Source: Brugia malayi
Taxonomy: Eukaryota; Nematoda; Chromadorea; Rhabditida; Onchocercidae
Length of the DNA stretch: 64,000 nucleotides
Direction of reading: 5' to 3'
Assembly: GCF_000002995.4 (NCBI RefSeq)
Contig: NW_025062478.1
Coordinates: 10,117,001-10,181,000, forward strand
Shown: in pieces, positions 1 through 12,745 of the stretch
How positions within the stretch are numbered: position 1 is the stretch's first letter
How the letters are laid out: every line of letters starts with the position of its first letter
Position numbers and translations under genes: made by a program
Notes under the pieces: model-generated
Databases searched by the model: none
Told to the model about the DNA's origin: nothing
What the model saw: only the letters and a program-made list of their open reading frames with translations

Positions 1-1615
1 GTATTCTTCTATCCCATTCATCAGCCAATTCTGAATTATTAAGAGGAAGATGACTCCAAGCTTGTTGTTTTGCCATACAAAATGTGATATTAGGCATATT
101 CATTGATTCATTAAACATTATATTCATATTTGATTGTTTCGGATATTCCATATATTCTATCACCTTAGATTTTAAATTTTATATAATATAAATTTTCTTC
201 TCTTATTTTATCTAATCGATTATTTAAATTTTTCTGTTTCTTATACACCCCATAAATCTTCATAGGTAAGCTGTTAGATAAATTATGAGAAAATCTTTCA
301 TAATTTCTGAATATAATAAGTCTTTTATAATTTTTTATGATCCTTCAAAATTTAAATATAATAAGGTGGTTTATTTAAATTAATGGAGTAGGTCTAGATA
401 AGAAGGATACAATTTTCTCACAATTGATGTCCATGATGTTTGATTTACAAAATTTTGTATAAGTATTAGAATACTGTGTAATTATATTGATATTTTTTAA
501 AATATAATTAAAATGAAAGAGAACCAGCAGAGTAATATCTCGAATAGTCATCACAGCCAGAAAGGTGACAATAAACCAAAGACCCCATCGTCTCATTCGT
601 TCACCCAGAAAGCATTCTTTCCAGCTGATTCCTTCATTTATTGTCATTTTTGCTATCTTTTGATCCTGTGAACTAACAACGAAATTTCTAATTACAATAA
701 TAATTTATCAAAAATTTTAATAGTTACATCAGAAAAAAAAAAATGAATAGTTATTAAAATTTCATAAATACATAATAATATTTAAAGAAATTTAAATCTT
801 CTAAAAGTTCTATTTATCCTATAGGATAACATTTGGAATTTCTAGGAAAAATTTTTTTTAGGAAAAACATCTATATCAATAAATTTAATTTTGATGATAT
901 ATATTCTATTAAAAATTTGTATATGACTGAATTTATTATTATTATTATTGTTAATGCTAATATTATTATTATCATTAGTTATTATTATAGGAATAGGATT
1001 AAGTTAAATTTTTTGTAGCTTAAATTTTTGCTAGAATTAAACTTACGTTTGGCTTATTTTATATCGTAATTCATCGTATACTTGTCGAAGAAGTTCAATA
1101 TCACTTAAATGTCGATTTTCTTCTTCGTCATGTTCCTCCTCACTTTCATTATTTAAAAGACGACTTCGAATAGAAATTGTTGGATTCTTTAGATGCAGTG
1201 AGTTAAAATCAAAATTAATTTGTTTTCGTATATTTTCTGATTGCATTTGTGAATTCATCTGTGCAGGCATTATTATTTGAGATGTTAGTGATGTTTGAGT
1301 TTGTGCAGTTTTTGATTCCTTCAATGCTGACTGATAATAATGATAAGAGCAGTTAAGTTGTGAATTATTCATTTTATTCATATTCTCATCTGAATTTTGA
1401 CTATCTAATAATGGACAAGCAATAGTAGGTGGTGTATCTGTTATTATTGTAGTTGAAGTAGAATATTCATCGTTTATCAGTGGTGATAGTTTGTAGTTTG
1501 AATTTTGTAAATTTTGTGGGTAATGATGTATGCCTGAAGATTTGAAATTCATCATTATTTTATTCTCTGAGTTAATAGTAGTATCATAGGCATACTGATT
1601 ACTATTTATTTCCAT
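1..1615 (-). CDS. DEG/ENaC-family ion channel, N-terminal part (partial)
   Basis: Three exons on the minus strand, continuing beyond base 1. Exon 1 (1615 to about 1045) encodes about 190 Asn/Ser-rich, probably cytosolic residues ending in an acidic EEEHDEEEN stretch. It joins an exon from about 675 downward through a phase-compatible GTAAGT donor and a GTTAG acceptor. That exon gives a basic/aromatic stretch (RMRRWGLW) followed by one hydrophobic segment (FIVTFLAVMTIRDITLLVLF), matching the first membrane helix of degenerin/epithelial sodium channels. A third exon (about 155 to 1) contains MPNITFCMAKQQAW, the Pro-x-[IV]-T-[FIL]-C start of the extracellular domain in this family. The donor of exon 2 is not certain. 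The usual His-Gly gating motif before helix 1 is not evident; NEG stands near that place. Family call is fairly firm; subfamily (degenerin, ASIC-like, FLR-like) cannot be decided from this fragment. Confidence 0.72.
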
Positions 1616-4446
1616 TTTGATGCAATTCTTGTTGATATCATCCTGAAATGAATTTAAAAAATTTGAATCAAAGAGAGGAGAAATAGTATATTTAGAGTTC
1701 GAAGATTTCTTTCATTTCTATCGTCTTATTTAATAATAATTGTTCAAGAATTTCATAATTTATAATTATTCTTGAATTTTCTTTTCTACAATTTTATTAA
1801 TTGTTAATGGCACACATTTCATATAAATATATGTATGTTACTTCTTAAAAAGTAAACAATTATTGCGGAATAGGACTTAAGTAAGTCTAAATAACACTTA
1901 TTTTTCCTAATTCAACAGATATTTTTTATCGAAAGTTTTCACTTTAAATTTCGAAAATAGATGAAATACTACTTAATAGAATGTAAAAATGGCAAAGAAG
2001 AAAGAGAAATGAAAAAAAAAAAAAATGGAAAAAATAAAAGTGATTTTATATTACTATTAATAGCCTATATTATAAAGGTCAGTTAGTTAGGTTAAATGAT
2101 AGTTTCGAATTTTTGACCTTAAAAATGAAATAAGTTTTAAGAGTTGATAAATAATTTTCTCAATATACCTTTTTTATAGGAGTAGTCAGTTTACTTATTA
2201 TCAACTTCTTTTTTTTTTTTTTTTGAATAACAAATCTGCTAAGAATTATGGTGCTGATAACCGGGAAAATATGGCAAGATGCATTTGTATAACAAAATTA
2301 AATTTCAGTTTACTTATAGAGATTATTTTCAACACAAAAAATGACAGTGATTTTTTTGGGAAAACTTTTAAATGTAAGCATGTATACAATGGGAAGAAGT
2401 GTAAATGAAATGAAATTTATAAATTTTTTCCAAATGCTTTGATTAGATATGATAACGAAAATGATAGTGACAGTGATAATAAGAAAAAACAATTTGATTA
2501 AATAATTTTCATTTTTTAATTCTAGATAGAGTGATATAAATGGTTCAGTATATTATTGGGTCATACAGATATCTAAAAAAAATAAAGAATTGGTCAAAAT
2601 TTTGATTTTTTTTTTTTTTTGAAGGGGGACAAATGTTCTTAAGTAATTGATTAAGTCAATAAGTAAATGATTAATTCTATAAATAACTAAAGTAATTGAT
2701 TAATTAATTCAGTAATAGATATTATCTGAGGGTTTTGTTAAGAATATTAGTAAGACACTGAAAATTGAAGAAGCAAATATCTCTTTTTCATCTTTGCTAG
2801 CAAAATGGCAATGATAGAGTTATGATGTATGACATTTACTATTGTAACTTATGGAATATGAAATATTTTTGAAAAAAAAATTTTTCTTGAAAATGTATTT
2901 TGAAATAAAATTCCAAAAGAATTAGAAATAGTTTTTTCGTCGTTTTGTTGGTGAGTAATTTTTTTTTTTTTTTTTTTGTAAATAAACATTGAAAAGATTG
3001 TTTATATATGTAGAAGGAAATGATACTAAAAAAGAAACATATTTGCACTTTTTGATTTTCTTCTATGTGCAGTTTCTTTTTCTTTTTTTTTGTTTTATTT
3101 TTTAAAAAAACAAAATTAATGTTTTACTTTTTAAAAAAAATTTAATAATTGTGCTATAATAAAACTAAACAGAATTATAATGAAAGAAAAATCAAAAGAA
3201 GGGAAATTACTCTTTATTATGAATATTCTAAAGGTATTACTTTCATAACTGTGATTACTGCTATTTCTCAAATTTTTTGCTAATAATTTACTAATGATCT
3301 AATGCTATTAAAAACAAAAAATGAAAGGAAAGGAGCAATTTACTATAAGTTATAATTTACTGAAATCTTCTAGTCTTCTTTTTTTTTTCCTGTTAGCCTA
3401 TATCATTCCAAAGTTTCCTTTTTTTTTTCTTTCTTTTTTGAATTTTTTAAGAATCGACAAACAAAATTTAAATGGCATAATAGGAAGACGAAGACAGAGT
3501 GGCAAAGAAGAGGAGAGAGTGATTTTTGTATATAATTTAATAGTCAAAACATCTGTTTAAAATTATTCTTTTCACATAGGTCACCATTTTCATTCTGTTT
3601 TCCGGAACAAGAAGTTATTTTTGCATATTTTAACTAATGATTGAACTTATGCTAATCTTATGCCGGAAGTATTCAGTTTGAGAAATTACTTTTCTGTCTA
3701 TTTATTATCTTTTTTTGTTCACTGTCGAAAATTTTTATAATTGAATGTCGAGAATGTAATTTATTATAGAGAATAAAACCACATGTAAATTTAACATTTC
3801 GTATTGTAAAGGTTAGAAAGAAATATTTTGTTGCGAATGTAAGATTTGTTTTTTCAGGTAATTTTAAATTTAAAAAAAAAAAGTGTAATTACAAAATAGG
3901 CTGAAAAATGTAATTTATTATCGGGAATAAATCACATGGAAATTTAATATTTTTAATTTTAAATGTTAGGAAGAAATATTTTCTTCCGAGTGGAAGATTT
4001 GTTTTTTTCAGGCAATTTTAAATTTAAAAGAAGTAATTACAAAATAGGTTTGTATGAAATATTTTTGGAAAGATGGTCAATTATAAGTCTTTATTTAAAA
4101 TCTTTTGAATATATTGAAAATAATTCTTAATGCAAGAAATATTCATATTTTTTATTTTTAAATTAATAAATAAAAATGCAATAGTTTTAGATGAAGAAAA
4201 ATCATGAATAATAGATGGTTGCGTTGCAAGCTGATCTTTCAAACTATTAGTAATCACATTTATATTAGTATTATTGATAACATTATTAATATTAATATTT
4301 TAACCAACAGAAAAATTACTCTCAACTAAATATATTTTATATTCTACTCATCTAGGATTAATTCATTCTAAAAAAATTTGAAATTTGTGTGAATTTGAAA
4401 GAGAATTAAGAGATGAAATGATAATGTTTTATCTTTTATGTTTCAG
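1616..4446. other. AT-rich intergenic region
   Basis: Intergenic DNA between the divergent DEG/ENaC and VPS54 genes, so it should hold both promoters. It is rich in poly-A and poly-T runs. Short open frames here (for example 2223-2408, 3321-3560) have homopolymer-driven composition and no recognisable protein pattern. The only clear structure is the tandem duplication at 3751-4048. The first, unplaced exon of VPS54 probably lies near the right end. Confidence 0.6.
3751..4048. repeat. Imperfect tandem duplication of about 150 bp
   Basis: Two head-to-tail copies, 3751-3900 and 3901-4048. Both contain in order AATGTAATTTATTAT, a GGTTAGAAAGAAATATTTT-like block, AAGATTTGTTTTTT-CAGG, AATTTTAAATTTAAAA and end in AATTACAAAATAGG. 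Copies differ by substitutions and small indels, so the duplication is not very recent. Each copy carries a TTTTTTCAGG that would pass as a splice acceptor. Confidence 0.85.
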
Positions 4447-7400
4447 TTTCACTCAGAATTTATCATCAGTATTGTTAGATCCAAAATGTTCACGAACGGA
4501 AATACAAAATTTTTTCACCAGACACTGGGGTGATTCATTTGTGCCCAAAAATCAAATATCACCTGCATTGTCATTACCGTCTATATCATTAGATCATTTC
4601 AAGAAATATCTTAAAACTATTGCTAAGGTTTGTTATGATATTTGATTTAGTTAACATTTACTATTGTTACACAAGTGCTTTTCTTTCATTTCTATGTTTT
4701 AATCTAATTTCACTTTTTTTTTTATTTTTTAATTTTCTAATTTTTTAGAAACATCATCAGTGTTTAAGAGCTAAATATGCAGGACGACATGATGAGGATA
4801 CACGTGTTGATGTCGATGATGTGCCATTGGTTTGTGATGTTTAATTTTTAATATTTTTAGTATTTTCATATTTATATTTTACAAAATTTTATAATTGAAA
4901 TGTTTTTTTTTTTTTTTAGATGAATTTTATTATTTATTAACTAGTAAATGATACTAAATGATCATGCTAGCATTAATAAAGTTGAACATTAATATTAGCA
5001 CTCTATTTATAGCTTTATTATCTTTCATCTATCTGATACCATTTTGAAAATGTAATATATCAAGTTGAAGAATTATGTTTTCTTATAAGTTAAATAATTA
5101 TTAACATAATTACATACTTTATTATTAGTTATTAATTTTGAAGATTCTATTGGATCCGCATTTTTCTCTGGCTGATTTATCTACCTTTGAAGCAATTTTC
5201 TTGGAGCCTATTCCTGGTGAAGTTGACCGTTTGCAAATGACTGATAAGGCATATACAACATTTCTGGAACGACAACCTTGCGGTAGTGGTATATCATCAT
5301 CATCATCTATGTCAAATATTTCCGGTGATTTGAAGTCATCATCGTTACAGGTTCATTAGATTTGCTTTTTAATTAATATTTGAAAAAAAAAAAAAAAGAA
5401 ATTTCACTCAGCTCCAATTTTCTAGCAAAATATAATTTCAATTTTCGCTTATTTAAGTTCAATTTTTCATTACTGTGATAAAATAAATAAACTTTGCATA
5501 GCAAACAATTCTTAATTTTTTCTCTCTGTCTTTCTATTTTTTGGTTATCATTCATTTATAACTAATTTTTCAGATGCATGACTCATACAAGGCAGCAAAT
5601 GGTCGTTATTTTAGGCCATATGATAAGCTACAAAAATGTCTTGAATTTTATCACGATTTAGTTGATGTAAGATTAAACAATCAATTAGCGCTGAAATCTA
5701 ATGCATTTTGGAAAGCAGTTATATCATGTGGAAGTTTAAGTGGTGAATTGACAGATGCTATGAAGAAAGTTGCAGTAGTAAGGTTATCTATTTAGTTATG
5801 AATAAAATAATCTCCAAAAAAAAGTTTTTTTTTCCTTTAGATCAATTAGTATTAATCTATCTTTGCTCTCAAGAAATTTTCATTTTCTTTAATGATATAA
5901 TAATACTTTTTTTTTTTTCATGATGTATCTTATCATTGTAAACATTTCTTTTAATCTTGCAATATTGTATTGTTTAGTTGTAAATAAAATAATGAAGATT
6001 GCAAATGTAAAGAGAAATGTAACCTTTCTTATGCATTTATTGTCATAGATAACAATAACAATTCATAATTATTATTTACAATAATATGTTAGTGCTTGCT
6101 TTTTTTTTTAGGCAAAATTTGAAGAAAGTGGATGAAAAGTTGTATCATCGGATGACAAAAATTGTAACCATATATAAAATACGACAACAACAGGAGAAAG
6201 TGCTGCAAAAATTGCGAGTTAGTTTGTTTTTTTTTTTTTTGTTTATTTCTTTCTCAAAATGGATGAGAATTTACAAAATCATAATTGATTGTGATAACAC
6301 CCTTACTTCACTATCACCACAAAGTATTATTTTTCTCTGTGAAATTTTGAAAGTAGAAAAAAACTCACATTACTTTATGTTGGAAATATCTTTATTTTTC
6401 TTATCAATTCAGTTGAAAAAATTGTTCAAAAGCTTCTTGATTGCATCGTATACCTCTTTCGAATGGCTTTAATTTCTTTCAGTTTCTCAAAAACATAAAA
6501 TTTCACCTGATTTTACTAATCTTGATGAATAATATTTTGACATTATGTAATTTCAGTATTTCATATTACTATTCAGATAGACTATTATTAGGAAACAGTT
6601 TGTGAATTTTTTTAAATATTTTAAAACCTTTAGCAACCACCTTAATTTTTGATTTTTTACAGGATATGGCTTGCCTTCGAGATGCTCAGCTAACCGTTCA
6701 AATGTTATTAAATCAAAATGACTATCCGAAAGCTTTAGAATGTATCGAAACAGCGCAAGATGTTTTAAACAACGAATTACGAGGTGTTATATGTTTCAGG
6801 TTAACATTTCGAGAGTTATAATTTATTTAAATATTCATTTTAAATTTCCATTTATTTTTTTCGACTTTCATTTTATGACTGACTCGCTTTTTGATGATGA
6901 TGATGATAGTATTACTTATGAGATGTATGGAATGATTACAGCAGCTTTTAAGTTAGATTATTTAATCTTGTTTATTGGTTTGCCAGTATTAGAATTTGTT
7001 AAAATTTTAGCTTATTGTTGTTACAGGCATCTTGGTTCACAATTACAAGAGCTAAATAAGGTAATTGCAAAAATGCTTTATGAAGAATTTGTAACTTTGA
7101 TACAAAAAGAAATGGGACGACCATGTGAAACCGAGAATGATGCTGCTTATCAAGGGGTTTGTTTTGTTTGTGATATTGAATTAGATATTTTATGGTAGAT
7201 CGGAGCAGATACGAAATTGGATGGAAGTATAGCAAGATGGAAATCATGGATTAATAATTTTTCAATTTCTTTAAAAATTTTTGTATGCAAGTTGAAATAA
7301 TAAAATTTTAATCTGCATCTAAATGGCATTAACTTAAACGAAAATCCCAAACTTCAACCATATAAACTTCTCATGTTATTGTTAATTTGTTATTGATTTT

Positions 7401-10400
7401 TTTTTTTTCATTAAGGGACATATAAATCCGATTGTAATTGGATTATTGGAAGTGAAGGAATATCGTTTTATACATATATTGCAGCAAGAAATAGTTGTAG
7501 CATTAAAAAATTCACTAAGACAAGTTTGTTAATTTAAATAATTAAATATTTGTCGTATTCTTAGCGATTTCAATTAATAAGATTTTGTTCATCCATTTAT
7601 AAAAATCATTATTTTTATAGATAATAAAAACACATGTGGTGCAAAATATGGATGATCATGAGTTAACGGAATTTGACCCATCACTTGGTAATTTGAGCAC
7701 TCAAATGCGAAGATTGAATTTTGATCAGTGGTTCGAGACATTGCAACATGTCTTACGTGTCCTTTATCTGATGTGTCGTAGGGTACAGAATATTCAGGAA
7801 GTTATTCTGGATAACATTAATCAATTTTCGGAAATACTTGCTAGCAGACCTGTCCGAAATCAGGAAATTACCGATGAGTCAGTTTGTTAAATATATGAAA
7901 AGCAAAAATTTTGAAAAAATTTTAAATGCTTTATATACGTAAACTTATGTTCCATTAGAATGAAATTTCATATAAGTATGTCATAACTAACATTTTTCTG
8001 TATAACTGTTCCGGTTACCAAAAATTCATAGTATTCAAAACAATTTTAGCACCTTGAGAAATTGAAAAATTTTTTGAAGAGAGTGATTTCTGTTTACTGA
8101 ATATTCAGTTTTTCTTATCTGGCAAAAATAGTGCTCTCGAAGAAATACTTTGATTGAATCATAATAACCAGTTGTAATCTCATTGTATAATTAATGCTAT
8201 TCAGGATTAACTCTGTCCAGGAACTTACGGATCCGAATAAGTTCACATGTTCGACTAATGATACATCATTTCCGGTACAATTAATAGATACTGATGATGA
8301 TGGTGATGATGAGATTACAAAACCGGAAACAGATGATGAATTGGAAGTGAACATCAATCGTACATTAAGGAATAGTTCACTGGAAGCACAAAATATTGCA
8401 ATACCATCATCATCAAGTAATGGAAAAACTATGGAAAATGTTGAAAATTCGCAAAATAAAATAGCAAATGGACAGAGAAGTATTTCTCAGGTGTCAATGA
8501 CTGCAACACCATCTTCTTTTCTGTCAATACCATGTAGGACGATCAGTCAGGTAAGTGTCATTTGAGATAATATGTAACCTAGCAAGGAGGTTAGTAACAT
8601 CAGTGATTTCAAATTGATTACGTTGATGTGCAAATTCTTACTTGCGATTACCATTTTGTTGTTGGATTTTCAAATCAAAATTTTCTTCATTCTATGAAAT
8701 TTTCAAAAAGTTTAATTTTCGAATTAAGAATTTTAGAATTATATTCTAATTCCAAAAAAAAAAAAAAAAAAAAAAGGTTTTATAACTGCTTCAAGATATT
8801 TTAATTTCAAAAATATGAAAAGTTTTTCTTTGAAGGTAAAACTATCAATAGCTTTTCTCACTGAACATACAACATATATGGCTCAGGAACGCAGTTGTCG
8901 TCTAATAGCTGCTAGATCAAAAGTATGTAATAAATTTTTAAATTGTTTTCATCATAAGAGTAAAAATTAGTTGTTGAATTTTCAAAATTTTGTTAAAAAA
9001 ATAAGTTGTTCGGAGAAAATATCTGAAAATCTGAAAAAAAAACTGGATACTATTTTCAGGATGGCTTCCTTGAACGGTTGTCGTTGTCCGAGTTTGATAG
9101 TGTAATGCGTGCTATCGAAGAATTTGTTTGTAATTGTCAAATGTTAATTGGAAATGAAAAGAAATTCTCGTCGCCTTTGCGTTTATGTGTTCTTCAACAA
9201 GGCAGTAGTTTCATTAGGAAATTTCATGAAGATAGAAAAACTAAATTGAGGTATTTTTTTTTTTAGTTTAGGTAAATAATCGCCGATAAATGAATTATGA
9301 ATAGGGAAAATAATGGATTCAAAGGAATTTATATCTGTCATGTTGAAATGTTTTCAATCTTTTGGTAGTGAACCGGAAAATTCTTTAGAAGATAAAACTT
9401 AAGCAATTTATTTTATTTTAATTTATTACTTTTTTTTGTTTATTGCAGTAATATTTTGGATACAGAAACTTGGCGCTCCGGTGATGTACCGGAACACTTT
9501 CAGCGAATTGCTGATTTGTGCTTGCGAACAAATCGTTTATCTGATGTTGGATCAGTAGAAATTGGAAATTCTGCTTCGTTTAAACCTAATTTATTGGTCG
9601 ATGGAGAACCATATGTTGTTGCAGGGTGCATTTTTTTTTTCTTGTTGTTGTTGCTTCTAGTTTTCCAGTTCATTTTGAATCAAAAAATTCTTTTTTTTCT
9701 CTCTCAGCATCCTAATTTATAAAATTTGAATTTTTCAATTTTCTTTTAGACATCCATATTTTCTAAAAATACAAGGAAAAATTTAAGGTTTAAAAAATTT
9801 TTTTAGATTTATTGAAACATCGTCCAAACATCTGATAAAACATTTTCATTTCCAGAACGGCTTTTATTCTGCTGCAAATGATGGCTCAGTATTGTGATGC
9901 TTTAGCTGTACTTCCGGAATATGCTTCTGAACTTCTGATGTGTCTGGTGGAATTGTTGAAAAATTATAACAGTCGTAGTTGCCAGTTGATTCTTGGAGCA
10001 GGTGCTTTACAGTTGATTGGCCTCAAATCGATAAGTGTTCGACATTTAGGTATTATTTTGATTTTGATTAGTCCGGTAAATATGAGCAGTACAAATCTTA
10101 AACAAACCCACAGTATAAGTTATTTTTACTTACTCAGTTTGTTTATAAAACATAAATTATTGTTTGCCATTTGCGCCAACAGTTTTTATCATTTGTGAAC
10201 TTGAAAGTAGTATAATAGATTAATCTTTCGTTTTACTGAATTTTTTTATTTTCATGTAGATCTTGTTTAATAAACTTTTTTTACATAGTATATTCATGTA
10301 AATTTTGTTTTCAGTTCTACCTAATTTTTTCTATTCCTCATTACTGAAATTTTGAAAAATTAGTCCTAAAAAATCTTTGAATTAGGTTTTATTTAATTTT

Positions 10401-12745
10401 CATATTATTAATTTTATTTTCACACATTTCTTGCACATCTGTCTATTTTGCTTATATAATAGTCAAATTTATGCATGTTATTTTGATATTTTGCGGAAAC
10501 ATTTTTCAGAATATTTGTTTTCCTCTATTCTGTTGTCATTTTTCAAAAATTATTCGTAAAAAACCTTTGAATTATTAATTTTCTGGAGTGAAATTTTTGG
10601 TGACAATGTAATTTACGCATTGTGTAAATAAGAAATTAATAATTTTCGAGGGTTTTATATTACTTCATCTTTGTGTTTTCTGAACGGTGAAGGTTAATAT
10701 GGTAGAAAAGAATTAGAAGCTTTTTTCATCTGTTTTAAAGATTCATTTTCACATAAATAATAATAAAAGAAAGTGGAAAAGAAATGCAGAACGAAAATTA
10801 ATAAATGAGCTAAATATTAAGTAGATAAGTTTTAACTTGATTAAAGCTAATTGATATTGCTAGTATTATTAATTCGAATGAAAATGAAATATTATCACAA
10901 AGAATGAAATACTGCAAGTATTGTTGTTTAAATTGATTTCTTGATGATATTAAATTCGTTTGTCTTTTCTTCATCTGTTAGTCTTTACTTAATTTTCGTA
11001 GTTCTTTGTAGAAATAATTTTCTTCTTTTTGCTCTATTGAAATTGTGAAGTAGATATGATAGCGCAAATTTATCGACTAAGTTTCAGAAAAACTCAAGAT
11101 TTCAAAATTTTCAATTTATAGTGTAAAGCTTTTATTTGTGTTTATGGTTTGCAAGTGGGATTTTTTATTTTTTTCTCCTTAAAATTTTAATTTTCCGATT
11201 TACGAATTATGAGCACGAAAATTTTGTTTTGTTGATAATACGAAATGACTAGTAGTATATCATCCATCTTTAACAAGTAAATTTGATTAAATTGAATTGG
11301 AAAATGTCTGTGTATAATTTCAAAAATGTTTGTGTATAATATAGCATTCATATAATGCAATATATATTTTATTCATTTTTTCTATTGAAAAATTTGATGA
11401 ATTTTTGTGTATTTTTGACATTTTTTTTTTTAAGTTAACATAATAGCTAATATGTCTGATTGCTTTTATCAAAATTTAGAATTTGATTGGTATTATTGTC
11501 AGAATAAAATTTTACTTCTAACAAATATATGGTAATACTATAATTGCAGTGAAAAAAAAAATGGAAGGATTTGTAGTTTTTGGAATTTTATACTCTTTTT
11601 TTTTCATTTGGAAAAAATTATTGCTTCATATGATTTATTTGATTTTTTTAGCCCTTTCCTCGAGATGTCTACAACTGATAATTCGATTTGTGCCATTTAT
11701 TCGAGCAGCATTTCAAGAAAAGCTTTCTGCTGACAAACAACCTTTGCTACGACATGTCGATCAGTTAGTTAGAGTAAGTCTATTTCGTTCTAAATTTATG
11801 TTTAGCTTTTTGACATATCTTTTGTTTATTTACCGTTATCTATAATATATTAACATCCAGATTCCAATTACCAGGAGATATATTAACATCTAGGTCTCAA
11901 TTTCCGGAAAATATGTTAACATCCAGATTCTAATTTCTGATAGAGAATCATGAAATGGTGCTGTTTACTCAATTATTGAATTGCAACAATTTTGATGTTT
12001 CATAACGCACATTCATATATTTGTGTTTTTTTCTGATCATTTTACATATGAAATAATATTGATTTGCCAAAGTTCTAAAATGAATGATTTTTCAGGATTA
12101 CAATGATCATTCACAAGAGATTGTGAACAAACTGATTACTGTCATCGATCATCATCTTCTTATGCAGCTTCAAGTGGTAACTTGAAGATAACTTCATCTT
12201 CTTTATCTGACGGAGCAGTCAAATTTATTCTGTTTAAAAAGAAAAAAATTCTGGTTTAGTTCCGTCTAAAATGTGTTCTGCCGGTTCTTATTATCTTTGT
12301 TCCGTTCTGTACTTATTTTGGAAAACTTATATGTTTTTTTTTTTTTTTTTTTTAATTCTGTATTTTTGTTGCAGTGGGATATAAAAGGCTCTGTACCATC
12401 GCCAACATTCCAGCAGATGTGTCGACAGCTTGTAAAATTCTATAATGGTCTTACCGGAATTATGCCAGAAAGCATGATTAAAGTAATTTTTATGTGACTG
12501 ATTGATATTATTTCTATTTTGATAGCATTATATGACAAAAGAAAGAAGGCATTGCTTTTGCCTAACTATTATTACTTTAAAGGATGAATTTTGTCTCATT
12601 TGTAATATGAATCTGACTTCATATAGATTTATTTATTTCTTGCTTTTCAGGATTTATTTCTTCGAGTTCATAAGAATTTTAAGGATAATCTGAAAGCTCA
12701 GTTAAATGAAATGAATATTACTCCACATGATTCACTAACATATGG
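4447..12745 (+). CDS. vps-54: VPS54, GARP tethering complex subunit
   Basis: Encodes the VPS54 subunit of GARP, which tethers endosome-derived vesicles to the trans-Golgi. About 18 exons align in order with the animal VPS54 family. The first recognised exon (4447) gives SSVLLDPKCSRTEIQNFFTR-HWG, matching the conserved NxxxVLxDP...FFTxxWG start. Later exons give ILLDPHFSL, HLGSQLQELNKVIAKM (7027), TQMRRLNFDQWFETL (7700), FIRKFHEDRKTKL (9215), SRSCQLILGAGALQLIGLK (9971), ALSSRCLQLIIRFVPFIRA (11652), then LFLRVHKNFKDNL (12655). The acidic, Ser-rich exon at 8206-8551 is the variable linker. Intron 14 is long, about 1.6 kb (10051-11651). The first recognised exon needs two bases from an upstream exon and the last ends in phase 2 at a GTAAG donor, so small exons at both ends are missing from this model; I could not place the family's C-terminal FYTGNL-type segment. 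Strong family assignment. Confidence 0.93.
11847..11945 (+). repeat. Three 33-bp intronic tandem repeats
   Basis: Three diverged units spaced exactly 33 bp, each starting TATRTTAACATCYAG followed by a TCYMAATT block, within the VPS54 intron that follows the ALSSRCLQL exon. No coding sense. Confidence 0.8.

Noticed and set aside
6086..6472. Long frame over a VPS54 exon and its following intron
   Set aside because: Only the first part (QNLKKVDEKLYHRMTKIVTI..) is exon; the remainder is intron read-through after the donor near 6217.
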